Shown in pieces: positions 9,596-17,494 of a stretch of DNA of 64,000 bases (positions are counted from its first letter, which is position 1; every line of letters begins with the position of its first letter). The notes below the pieces were generated by a model. That model did no database searches and was not told the DNA's origin. It worked only from the letters and a program-made list of their open reading frames with translations. This DNA is from JAABTL01 sp964465355 (lineage in GTDB: Bacteria; Deinococcota; Deinococci; Deinococcales; Trueperaceae), in assembly GCA_964465355.1 (NCBI GenBank), contig CAYXJZ010000003.1:1-64000 (forward strand). The letters run 5' to 3'. The position numbers were made by a program, and so were the translations under genes.

Positions 9596-10902
9596 CCGTC
9601 ACGGAAGCCAAGGCGTGGCTGCTGGCGCGCGCCGCTGAGCGCGGGGTCGATCTCGAGGTGCTCGGCACCTCCAGCCGCAGCCTGAGCATCGAGGCCAAGG
9701 GCGGCAAGACCACCGACCTCACCCACTCCGCCCAAGGCGGCGTCGGCCTGCGCGTGGTCCTCCATGGGCGGGTCGGTTACGCCTCCACCGAGGAGCTCAG
9801 CCACGAAGCCCTGGCATGGGCGCTGGACGAGGCCATCGAGAACGCCGGCCTGCAGGAGTCCGGCGACGCCGTCCTGGCCGAGGGGCAGCCCATGGGCCGC
9901 CACGACCTGCTTGGCGAAGGGCTGTCGGCCGGCCTTGGCGCCAAGGCTGCGGCCGTGGCCGATCTGGAGCAGCGCCTCAGCAGCGACCCGCGCATGCAGA
10001 CGGTGCAGTTCGCCCGCTACCGCGAGCAGGAGAACGCCGTCGAGATCGGCTCAAGCCGTGGCGCAGACGGCGGCTACCGCAACGGTTACGCCGCTCTGAT
10101 GAGCGTGCTGGTCATGCGTGAGGGGCAGAGCGTCAAGCAGGGCTGGGAGATGGAGGCCCAAGCGGAGTTCCATGCCCTCGAGCCGGGCCGCACGGCCCAG
10201 ACGGCGCTGCAGCGCGTCGGCCGGCAGCTTGGCGCCAAGGGCTTGAGCACCGGCCGCCGCCGCGCCGTCCTCGAGCCCGAGGTGGTCGCCGAGCTGCTCG
10301 AGCTGCTGCTCTACGCTCTGTCGGGCAAGACCCTGGCCGAGGGCAAGAGCAGGCTGGCAGGCAGACTGGGGCTACAGGTGGCCTCCAAGCTCGTCTCCAT
10401 CGTGGACGACGCCACCCTCCCCGCCGGATTGGCCAGCCGCCCCTTCGACGCGGAGGGCACGCCGTCTGCCCGTCTGCTGCTGCTAGAGGAGGGCGTGCTG
10501 CGCTCCTTCCTGCACAACACCGACACCGCTCGCCGCACCGGCCAACGCAGCACCGGGCACGCCAGCCGCGGCTACGCCACGCCGCTCGGCGTCAGCGCGA
10601 GCAACATCGTCCTGCATCCTGGCGCTGGCATCGCCGACGGTGACGGCGTGCTGATCACCGACCTCATGGGTGTGCACGCAGGCGCCAACCCCATCACCGG
10701 CGACGTCAGCGTGCAGGCCATGGGCATGGAGATGGTCGGTGGCGAGCAGCACCCGGTGGACGACTTCGCCGTCTCCTTCAACCTCTTCGAGCTGCTCATG
10801 CAGGTCGAGGCCGTGGGCGACGATGCCCGTTGGGTGCCTGGCCAGGCCATGATCCACACGCCCAGTCTGGCGGTGGCCGACCTCAGCTTCGCGGGGAGCT
10901 GA
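9592..10902 (+). CDS. pmbA: TldE/PmbA metalloprotease subunit
   Basis: Non-catalytic partner of TldD in the TldD/E peptide-degrading protease. The 436 aa protein has the family fold (EAKGGKTTDLTHSAQGGVGLRV near the N-terminus; GYATPLGVSASNIVLHPG and GVHAGANPITGDVS near the C-terminus) and lacks the HExxxH metal site, as expected for TldE. The start overlaps the tldD stop (ATGA), so the two subunits should be made in step. The stop codon is three bases from that of convergent aroH. Confidence 0.94.
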   Translation: MTVTEAKAWLLARAAERGVDLEVLGTSSRSLSIEAKGGKTTDLTHSAQGGVGLRVVLHGRVGYASTEELSHEALAWALDEAIENAGLQESGDAVLAEGQPMGRHDLLGEGLSAGLGAKAAAVADLEQRLSSDPRMQTVQFARYREQENAVEIGSSRGADGGYRNGYAALMSVLVMREGQSVKQGWEMEAQAEFHALEPGRTAQTALQRVGRQLGAKGLSTGRRRAVLEPEVVAELLELLLYALSGKTLAEGKSRLAGRLGLQVASKLVSIVDDATLPAGLASRPFDAEGTPSARLLLLEEGVLRSFLHNTDTARRTGQRSTGHASRGYATPLGVSASNIVLHPGAGIADGDGVLITDLMGVHAGANPITGDVSVQAMGMEMVGGEQHPVDDFAVSFNLFELLMQVEAVGDDARWVPGQAMIHTPSLAVADLSFAGS

Positions 10903-10905
10903 CGA

Positions 10906-11289
10906 TCACTGAGCTGAGACCAGGTCGGGGCGCAAGGTCCTTGCGCCCCGCAGGTAGACGTGCACGATCTCGGCCTGGGTCTTGCTGGTGTTGAGCTGCA
11001 GCATGACCCTGACCACCTTGGCCAGGCGACCAGCCACCGGGATCTCCTGGTTGCAGATCAGCGGGACCTGAACCATGCCCAACTCACGGGCGGCCTCGGC
11101 CGGGAAGGTGGAGCACAGGTCGGGGGTTGTGGTGAAGAAGATGGCGGCGATGGGTTCGAAGGAGTCGATGCCGTTGGCTTCCAGCATGGCGCTGAGCAGC
11201 TCACGGGTGGCTTCGAGGACCAACTCGGCCCGATCCTCTGCCACCGTGATCGCTCCGCGGACACCACGCACCCAGTTGGGTTCGGTCAT
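10906..11289 (-). CDS. aroH: Chorismate mutase, AroH type
   Basis: Converts chorismate to prephenate for Phe and Tyr synthesis. The 127 aa product has the same length as the Bacillus AroH-class enzyme, a trimeric pseudo-barrel, and carries its landmarks: VRGVRGAITV near the N-terminus (active-site Arg), ATRELLSAMLEANGI, AAIFFTTTPDL and the C-terminal YLRGARTLRPDL arginine. The ATG at 11289 lies seven bases from TACACT (11297-11302 on the minus strand), suggesting a leaderless message. A perfect 11-bp hairpin lies in its last codons. Confidence 0.95.
   Translation of the reverse strand: MTEPNWVRGVRGAITVAEDRAELVLEATRELLSAMLEANGIDSFEPIAAIFFTTTPDLCSTFPAEAARELGMVQVPLICNQEIPVAGRLAKVVRVMLQLNTSKTQAEIVHVYLRGARTLRPDLVSAQ
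10926..10950. terminator. Hairpin embedded in the aroH 3' coding end
   Basis: CGGGGCGCAAG and its perfect complement CTTGCGCCCCG are separated by three bases. The repeat lies inside the aroH codons for ARTLRPDL and 24 bases past the convergent pmbA stop. It may end pmbA transcripts; for aroH it lies before the stop. No T-run. Confidence 0.4.
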
Positions 11290-11308
11290 GCCGGGCAGTG
11301 TACCAGCG

Positions 11309-12376
11309 TCATCCGCCCGACACGGCAGCGAGCTCCTGCGTGAGGGGCACGCCGGGCACGGGCACGGCGCGCCCCCTTGCCTGGCGCCAGGCCGGCGGCA
11401 GCTCCGCCATGGCACGGTCGATCAGCTCGGGTCCGGCCCAAGGGCGCTGCGCGCCTTCCGTCAGCACCCGGCGGAAGGCGCGGCCTCCCGGCGCGCCGCG
11501 GGTCAGGCCGAGCAAGGGCTTGAGCAGGCCGATGAGGCGGGCGCCGGCCGCCATCTGAGCCTCGACGTAGGGCAGGTAGGCCGCCACGGCTTCGGCACGG
11601 CTCGGCACAGGCGCTGCCTCACCGAACACCGCAGCATCGGCCTCGGCCAACAGGTAAGGGTCTTCATAGGCCGCTCGGCCGATCATCACGCCGTCTGCCC
11701 AGCGCAGGTGGTCAAGGGCAGCACCCAGGTCGGTCACACCTCCGTTGGTCTCCACGCGCAAGCCGGGGAAGGCAGCCTTCAAGGCCCGCACCCGGTCATG
11801 CTGCAGCGGCGGCACGCTTCGGTTCTGCTTCGGCGACAGGCCGCTGAGCCAGGCCTTGCGGGCATGGACCACCACCCGGTCGACACCGGCGTCGGCCAGA
11901 GCGGCCACGAAGGCGTGCAGGTGGGCGTCGCTGTCCAAGTCGTCGATGCCGAGCCGGTGCTTGACGGTGACCGGCACCGGCACGGCGTCGCGCATGGCAC
12001 GCACGGCCTCGGCCACCAGCTGCGGTCGCGCCATCAGGCAGGCACCGAAGCGGCCGCTCTGCACCCGGTCGCTCGGGCAGCCGACGTTGAGGTTGACCTC
12101 GTCGTAACCACGCTCCACGGCGATGGTCGCGGCCTCGGCCAGGGTCTTGGGGTCGTCACCACCGAGCTGCACGGCCAACGGCCCTTCGAGCGGGTCGAAG
12201 CCGAGCAGACGCTCCCGGTCGCCGTGCAACAGGGCGGGCACCGTGATCATCTCGGTGTAGAGCAGGGTGCTGCGGCTGAGGCCGCGGACGAAACGCCGGT
12301 AGTGGCGGTCGGTCCAGTCCATCATGGGCGCCACTGAAAGGGGGCGCAGGGGGCCGCGGTGCGTGCTGAGGGGCAT
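11309..12376 (-). CDS. dusA: tRNA-dihydrouridine synthase A
   Basis: FMN- and NADPH-dependent enzyme reducing D-loop uridines of tRNA. The 355 aa product carries the DusA-type start LSVAPMMDWTDRHYR, which distinguishes it from DusB/C, the catalytic-Cys loop NLNVGCPSDRV, the FMN-site lysine segment TVKHRLGID and the VHARKAWLSGLSPKQNR stretch. ATG at 12376 was chosen because GAGGA lies eight bases upstream; a TTG at 12391 overlapping the ispH stop is an alternative. It directly follows ispH by 11 bases and is probably cotranscribed. Confidence 0.94.
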   Translation of the reverse strand: MPLSTHRGPLRPLSVAPMMDWTDRHYRRFVRGLSRSTLLYTEMITVPALLHGDRERLLGFDPLEGPLAVQLGGDDPKTLAEAATIAVERGYDEVNLNVGCPSDRVQSGRFGACLMARPQLVAEAVRAMRDAVPVPVTVKHRLGIDDLDSDAHLHAFVAALADAGVDRVVVHARKAWLSGLSPKQNRSVPPLQHDRVRALKAAFPGLRVETNGGVTDLGAALDHLRWADGVMIGRAAYEDPYLLAEADAAVFGEAAPVPSRAEAVAAYLPYVEAQMAAGARLIGLLKPLLGLTRGAPGGRAFRRVLTEGAQRPWAGPELIDRAMAELPPAWRQARGRAVPVPGVPLTQELAAVSGG

Positions 12377-12387
12377 GGCGTCCGTCC

Positions 12388-13443
12388 TCAACCCTCGGCC
12401 GCTGCCAGCCGCTGGCCCTGCCCGGCCGGGTCAGGCGGCGGCACACGCTTGGGCTTGCGGAACTCGATGTCCTCCCATGCGCCCTCCTCCACCACCTTCA
12501 GCGCCGGGTTGCGCTCGCGGAACCAGGCCACGATGCCCTGCACCAGGTCGTCCGGGGTGGAGGCAGCCGAGGTGATGCCGATGACCTTGCGGCCATCGAA
12601 CCAGGCAGGGTCGAGGTCCTGCGGCCCCTCCACCCGGTGGGCTGCGCCGGTCAGCGACTCGGCCAGCTCGAGCAGGCGCATGCCGTTGGAGGAGGTCTGG
12701 CTGGTGACCACCAAGAAGGCCTCCACCTGTGGCGCGATCAGCTTGACCGCGTCCTGGCGGTTCTTGGTGGCGTAGCAGAGGTCGTCGCGGGAGGGCTGCA
12801 GCAGCTTGGGGAAGCGTCGGCGCAGGATCTCGATGGTGCGGTTGGTGTCGTCGACCGACAAGGTGGTCTGGGTCAGCACCACCACCCGGTCGGGATCGGG
12901 CACCTCCACCTGGTAGGGGTCGGCCATGGCGGGGTCGAGGTGCCGGTTGCCCACCACGCTGACCACGGTGGTGGCCTCGGGCGCCTCGCCACGGGTGCCG
13001 ATGACCTCCTGGTGCCGGCTGGAGTCGCCGATGAGCAGGATGTGGTAGCCGAGGCTGGCGTAGCGCTTGGCCTCGGAGTGGACCTTGGTCACCAGGGGAC
13101 AGGTGGCATCGAGGGTGGTCAGGCCAAGGTGCTCGGCCTGCTGCCTGACCACTGGACTGACGCCATGCGCGCTGAACACGACCAGGTCGGAGAGGCTGCG
13201 GCCTTCGGCATCGGCCTTGGCGGCCGCCGCAGGCAGCTCGGCCAGGTCCTCCACGAAACGCACGTGATGCTCGGCGCTCAGCCGGTCGACGACGGTGCGG
13301 TTGTGCACGATGGCGTGGTAGACGGACACGTCGCCTTCACCGGCCTCGCGGTTCTGCCTGGCAGCTTCGGCCACGGCCTCGATGGCCATGACCACACCGG
13401 CGCAGAAGCCGCGCGGCTTGGCCAGGTGGATGGTCTCGATCAT
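12388..13443 (-). CDS. ispH: 4-hydroxy-3-methylbut-2-enyl diphosphate reductase
   Basis: Last enzyme of the MEP isoprenoid pathway; an iron-sulfur enzyme producing IPP and DMAPP. The 351 aa protein has the three cluster cysteines in GFCAGV, LDATCPLV and DDLCYATKNRQDA, plus conserved HNRTVVD and TSSNGMRLLELA segments. The ATG at 13443 follows TATCAT (13450-13455 on the minus strand) with a six-base gap. ispD and ispE lie at 49-50 kb, so three MEP genes are in this window. Divergent from mrfA with an 82-base gap. Confidence 0.96.
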   Translation of the reverse strand: MIETIHLAKPRGFCAGVVMAIEAVAEAARQNREAGEGDVSVYHAIVHNRTVVDRLSAEHHVRFVEDLAELPAAAAKADAEGRSLSDLVVFSAHGVSPVVRQQAEHLGLTTLDATCPLVTKVHSEAKRYASLGYHILLIGDSSRHQEVIGTRGEAPEATTVVSVVGNRHLDPAMADPYQVEVPDPDRVVVLTQTTLSVDDTNRTIEILRRRFPKLLQPSRDDLCYATKNRQDAVKLIAPQVEAFLVVTSQTSSNGMRLLELAESLTGAAHRVEGPQDLDPAWFDGRKVIGITSAASTPDDLVQGIVAWFRERNPALKVVEEGAWEDIEFRKPKRVPPPDPAGQGQRLAAAEG

Positions 13444-13525
13444 GCGTGCATGATACGCAGCCATGCGACGGGATGGCGTTCTGCACGAGCGCTCCGTACC
13501 GCGATGTGGGTGCCATCATGGGTGG

Positions 13526-16012
13526 GTGCGACCACCGGCCCCCACCAGCCTCACGATCGACGCCCTGGTCGAGTTCAGCGGCGCCAAGGTGGTGGGTCGC
13601 GAGGTCGCGCCGGCCTCGAGCGGCCAGTTCGTTCCGCTGCCGAATGGTCTGCCTGAGCCGCTCATGGCTGCTCTGCTGGAAGCCGGCGTCAGGCGCTTGT
13701 ACGCGCACCAGTTGGATGCCTTGGCCGCGGTGGCCAAGGGCGAGCACGTGCTGCTCACGACCGGCACAGCCAGCGGCAAGAGCCTGGCCTTCCAGTTGCC
13801 CGCCCTGAGCAGGCAACTGAGCGACCCTGGGGCCACGATGCTGGCGCTCTTCCCCACCAAGGCGCTGGCGCATGATCAGGCTGGGGCCTTCGCGCGGCTG
13901 GCCACCGCCGCAGGCCTGCCGGCCGGCGCGGTGGCGAGCTATGACGGTGACACCCCCACCGGCCGGCGGCTTGGCATCCGCGCCGCGGTCCGTACGCTGG
14001 TGACGAACCCCGACATGCTTCACGCTGGGATCCTGCCGCATCACATGCTCTGGCGTCGTTTCCTGAGCGGGCTCGCGCTGGTCGCCATCGACGAGATCCA
14101 CAGCTACCGCGGCGTGTTCGGCAGCCACGTGGCCGGCGTGCTGCGGCGCCTGCTACGGCTGGCGCGCCACTACGGCGCCGAACCGACCTTCGTGCTGACC
14201 AGCGCGACGTTGGGGAACCCCTCAGAGCATGCGCGGCGGCTGACCGGCGCGACCGTGCGCCACATCGGCGCCGACACCGCCCCGCATGCCGGGCGCACCT
14301 CGCTGCTGGTCCAGCCACCGTTGGTGGACGCCGAGCTCGGCCTGCGCAGGCCGCCCATGCAGGAGGCGATGGGCATCACCGAGCGGCTGGTGGCGGAGGG
14401 CAGGCAGGTGCTGCTCTTCGGCGGTTCGAGGCAGGCGACCGAGGAGGCCGTCCTCGGCCTGCGCGGACGCGTGCCTGGCGTGCGCGCCTACCGCAGCGGC
14501 CTGCTGCCGCAGGAGCGCCGCGAGATCGAAGGCCAGCTTCGCGACGGGACGGCCAGGGCGGTGGTGACCACCAACGCGCTCGAACTCGGCGTCGACATCG
14601 GCGGCGTCGATGCCGTGGTGATCGCCGGCTACCCCGGCTCGGCCGCGGCGTTCCGCCAGCAGGCGGGCCGGGCGGGGCGGCGCGACACGCCGGGAACGGC
14701 CGTCCTCGTGCTCGGTGGGGGTCCGCTCGACCAGTACTTGGCGCGGCACCCTGAACACCTGTTCGGCGCCTCTTCTGAGCGAGCCCTGTGCGACCCCGAT
14801 CACCTGCTCATCGCGCTCGACCACCTGCGCTGCGCGGCCTTCGAGATGCCCTTCGCGGACGCAGAGCCCTACGGTGCGCTCAGTCGTGCGGACCTCTCCC
14901 TGCTGCTCGGGCAACTGCAGGCAGATGGCGAGGTCCACATGGCCGCCGGCCAGGCCTACTGGCTGGCAGGCGACTATCCCGCCCAACGGGTCCACCTTCG
15001 CAGCGCCGGCTCGGCGCAGGTCACGCTGCAGGTGGACGGTGCGACGATCGGCGTCGTCGACGGTGAGAGCGCGCACTGGATGGTGCATCAGGGTGCCGTG
15101 TACCTGCACGACGGCCAACCTTTCCTGGTCACGGCCTTCGACCATCTGCAGCACATCGCCAGGCTCGAGGCCACAGACGACCGCTACCTGACCCGGGCCG
15201 CGCGCGACACCCGGATCGACCCGGCCGGTGAGCTGGAGTTCAGTCCGGTGCACGGGGCCGCCAAGTTCGTCGGTGACGTCGTCGTCACCGACCGCGTCAC
15301 CGGCTACCGGCGGATGCTGCGGCACACGCACGAGACGCTGGGCAGGTACCCGCTCGACGGCGAGCCTGTGACGCTCTACACCAGCGCCTACGGCTTCTCA
15401 CCCAACGACGACGTGGTCGCCCAGCTACGGGAACAGGGAGCGTGGAGCAACGACGCCAACGACTACGGGCCGGACTGGCCGGACATCCGCCGAAGCGTGA
15501 TCACACGCGACGGCCACCGCTGCCAGGTCTGCGGCACCGGCCGCGCCAGCGGCACCCCGCTGCATGTGCATCACAAGGTGCCCTTCCGCGCCTTCGCCAG
15601 TGCCGAGCAGGCGAACCGCATGGAGAACCTGGTGACGCTGTGCCCTGGCTGCCACCGGCTGGCGGAGCAGGGGGTGCGCGTGCGCAGCGGTCTGGCCGCC
15701 ACGGCCTACGCCCTGAGGTCCCTTGCGCCGATCCTGGTCATGTGCGACGGTCGCGATCTGGGCGTGCACGCCGATCCCACCAGCACCTTGACCGCAGGCA
15801 CGCCGGCCGTCGTCGTCTACGAGACAGTCCCCGGCGGCGTCGGTCTTGCAAGGGAGCTGGCCGACCGCCACGACACGCTGCTGACGGCGGCCCGCGAGCT
15901 CGTGGCCGACTGCGCCTGCGAGGACGGTTGCCCGTCCTGCGTGGGCCCCGCCGGCGAACCAGGGCACGCAGGCAAGACCGAGGCGCTTGCCCTGCTTGGG
16001 TCGCTCACATGA
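13526..16012 (+). CDS. mrfA: MrfA-like DEAD/DEAH repair helicase with inserted HNH domain
   Basis: The 828 aa protein has a superfamily 2 helicase core: Walker A TTGTASGKS (about residues 77-85), DEIH box VAIDEIHSYRG (about 185-195), TSATLGNP, and helicase-C motifs NALELGVDIGGVDAVV and QQAGRAGRR. A C-terminal cysteine cluster CACEDGCPSC (about 795-804) is typical of MrfA/DUF1998 proteins. In Bacillus MrfA and MrfB act in mitomycin C damage repair; here mrfB follows with an ATGA overlap, which supports the assignment. Unusual: an HNH nuclease-like module (RDGHRCQVCG, LHVHHKVPF, LVTLCPGCH, about 658-710) lies between the helicase core and the cysteine cluster. GTG at 13526 is the likely start; no clear ribosome-binding site. 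Confidence 0.88.
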   Translation: MRPPAPTSLTIDALVEFSGAKVVGREVAPASSGQFVPLPNGLPEPLMAALLEAGVRRLYAHQLDALAAVAKGEHVLLTTGTASGKSLAFQLPALSRQLSDPGATMLALFPTKALAHDQAGAFARLATAAGLPAGAVASYDGDTPTGRRLGIRAAVRTLVTNPDMLHAGILPHHMLWRRFLSGLALVAIDEIHSYRGVFGSHVAGVLRRLLRLARHYGAEPTFVLTSATLGNPSEHARRLTGATVRHIGADTAPHAGRTSLLVQPPLVDAELGLRRPPMQEAMGITERLVAEGRQVLLFGGSRQATEEAVLGLRGRVPGVRAYRSGLLPQERREIEGQLRDGTARAVVTTNALELGVDIGGVDAVVIAGYPGSAAAFRQQAGRAGRRDTPGTAVLVLGGGPLDQYLARHPEHLFGASSERALCDPDHLLIALDHLRCAAFEMPFADAEPYGALSRADLSLLLGQLQADGEVHMAAGQAYWLAGDYPAQRVHLRSAGSAQVTLQVDGATIGVVDGESAHWMVHQGAVYLHDGQPFLVTAFDHLQHIARLEATDDRYLTRAARDTRIDPAGELEFSPVHGAAKFVGDVVVTDRVTGYRRMLRHTHETLGRYPLDGEPVTLYTSAYGFSPNDDVVAQLREQGAWSNDANDYGPDWPDIRRSVITRDGHRCQVCGTGRASGTPLHVHHKVPFRAFASAEQANRMENLVTLCPGCHRLAEQGVRVRSGLAATAYALRSLAPILVMCDGRDLGVHADPTSTLTAGTPAVVVYETVPGGVGLARELADRHDTLLTAARELVADCACEDGCPSCVGPAGEPGHAGKTEALALLGSLT

Positions 16013-17196
16013 GCGACCTGCTGGCCCGGCTTCGGGCGATGCGCGGCGGGTCCACCGTCGCGTCCGAGCCTCAGACGGGCCGTCGCGACCTCGCGTCTTC
16101 TGCCGCACGCTTGGAGGCGCGACTGGTCGAGGACGCCGAAGGCGTCCACTTCGTGCGCGACCTGCTCCTGCCTCCTGGGAGCCTGCATGGTTCGGCTCCG
16201 CTGGGTCAGCCGTCGCTGCATCCGCTGCTTTGGCGTCAGGCCGGTGGTCGGGCTGCCGCACATGGCGCCACAGGCAGCCGGGATGGCCCTGTGCTCTACA
16301 TCGACACCGAGACCACCGGCCTGGCGGGTGGTGCAGGCACCTTCGCCTTCCTCATCGGTGTCGGCCGTCACGCTGGCGAAGGCTTCGCCGTCAGGCAACT
16401 GTTCCTTCCTGGACCAGAGTTCGAACGCTCGCAGCTGCTCGCCTTCGCCGAGCTGGTGGCCGGGGCGGCAGCGGTGGTGACGTACAACGGTGCCAGTTTC
16501 GACCTTCCGCTGCTGCGCAACCGCTTCGCCCTCCACCGCCTGCCCGATCCGCTACTGCTCGTCCCACACCTCGACCTGCTGACGGTCGCGCGGCGACTGT
16601 GGCGCGACACGCTGCCCGACTGCTCCCTCTCCACCGTCGAGCGCCACATCCTCAGCGCGCCGAGGGGGCCGGGCGACGTTCCAGGCGCCGAGGTGCCAGC
16701 CCGCTACCTCGCCTTCCTCAGGCATCAGGACACCGAGGGTCTGCGTGGCGTGGTCAGCCACAACCAGACGGACATCGTCGCCCTCGCGGCGCTTCGCTCG
16801 AGGGTCGAACGGCTGATCGACGAGCCATCGCCCGAACGCCCCCACGAGGTGCATGCCCTCGGGTCATGGCTGGAGCGGCTCGGCGAGGACGAGTTGGCGC
16901 TGGCGCGCTACCTGGAGGCGGCCAACGCAGGCACCGACGCCGCTTGGCAGGCCTCGTTGCTGCTGAAGCGCTTGGGGCGCTTGCCTGCGGCTGCCGACAT
17001 CTGGCTGGAGCTCGGACGTCAGGGCATGGCAAGCGCATGGGTGGAGCTGGCCAAGCTGCAGGAGCACCGCCAGAAGGACTACCTTGCAGCACTGGCCTCC
17101 GTCAGCGCTGCATCCGAGTGTTCCGATGGACAGGTGGACCTGCTCGAGCAGAGGCGCGAGCGACTCATGCGGAAGCTCCATCGCCGACCGACCTGA
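16009..17196 (+). CDS. mrfB: MrfB-like 3'-5' exonuclease (YprB ribonuclease H-like)
   Basis: DnaQ-like (DEDD) exonuclease of 395 aa, partner of MrfA. The acidic motifs are visible: YIDTETTG (about 95-102, Asp and Glu), YNGASFDLPLLRNR (about 158-171) and HNQTDIVALAAL (about 249-260). A C-terminal TPR-like helical region (SWLERLGEDELALARYLEAANAG and following) continues to the end. In Bacillus the yprA-yprB pair is mrfA-mrfB. The ATG overlaps the mrfA stop (16009-16012), so coupling is expected. Confidence 0.88.
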   Translation: MSDLLARLRAMRGGSTVASEPQTGRRDLASSAARLEARLVEDAEGVHFVRDLLLPPGSLHGSAPLGQPSLHPLLWRQAGGRAAAHGATGSRDGPVLYIDTETTGLAGGAGTFAFLIGVGRHAGEGFAVRQLFLPGPEFERSQLLAFAELVAGAAAVVTYNGASFDLPLLRNRFALHRLPDPLLLVPHLDLLTVARRLWRDTLPDCSLSTVERHILSAPRGPGDVPGAEVPARYLAFLRHQDTEGLRGVVSHNQTDIVALAALRSRVERLIDEPSPERPHEVHALGSWLERLGEDELALARYLEAANAGTDAAWQASLLLKRLGRLPAAADIWLELGRQGMASAWVELAKLQEHRQKDYLAALASVSAASECSDGQVDLLEQRRERLMRKLHRRPT

Positions 17197-17210
17197 ACCA
17201 GCACAGTTGT

Positions 17211-17240
17211 TTGACACCCCGTAGGGCCCTTGGGTACACT
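17211..17240 (+). promoter_or_regulatory. Promoter of tRNA-Ile
   Basis: Exact TTGACA (17211-17216), an 18-base spacer and TACACT (17235-17240), placed 16 bases before the tRNA 5' end. Confidence 0.8.
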
Positions 17241-17256
17241 CTTCTTCGCTCTGCGA

Positions 17257-17333
17257 GGGCGATTAGCTCAGTTGGTTAGAGCGCGTCGCTGATAACGACG
17301 AGGTCGGTGGTTCAAATCCACCATCGCCCACCA
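17257..17333 (+). tRNA. tRNA-Ile (GAT anticodon)
   Basis: Full cloverleaf: acceptor GGGCGAT/ATCGCCC, D-loop TAGCTCAGTTGGTTAGA, anticodon loop CTGATAA with GAT, T-loop GGTTCAAATCC, and an encoded 3' CCA. It has its own promoter and is not inside an rRNA operon here. The anticodon reads AUU and AUC. Confidence 0.98.
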
Positions 17334-17389
17334 TCCCCGGTCCCCCCCGGGGCACCCCCGCTTCGGGACTCCACCCCCGAGGCGACCCC

Positions 17390-17418
17390 GCGCCCCCTGG
17401 TCCCCCACCGGGGGGCGC
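17390..17418 (+). terminator. Terminator-like hairpin after tRNA-Ile
   Basis: GCGCCCCC (17390-17397) pairs with GGGGGCGC (17411-17418) across a 13-nt loop, followed by a few T residues. A smaller CCCCGG/CCGGGG hairpin lies just after the tRNA. The rest of 17334-17494 is a C-rich spacer with no gene. Confidence 0.5.
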
Positions 17419-17494
17419 CCCCTTTCCGCACTTCCAACCCGACGATCCGACAGCTCCAACCAGGCCAAGGCCTAGCCAGGCCCTTGCCCGAGGT

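Noticed and set aside
13514..13519. CATCAT before the mrfA GTG as another start-proximal -10 box
   Set aside because: It lacks the leading T of TANNNT, so I did not count it among the leaderless starts.
17390..17418. C-rich region after tRNA-Ile as an rRNA operon spacer
   Set aside because: No rRNA sequence flanks it; it is a terminator-like spacer followed by a protease gene.
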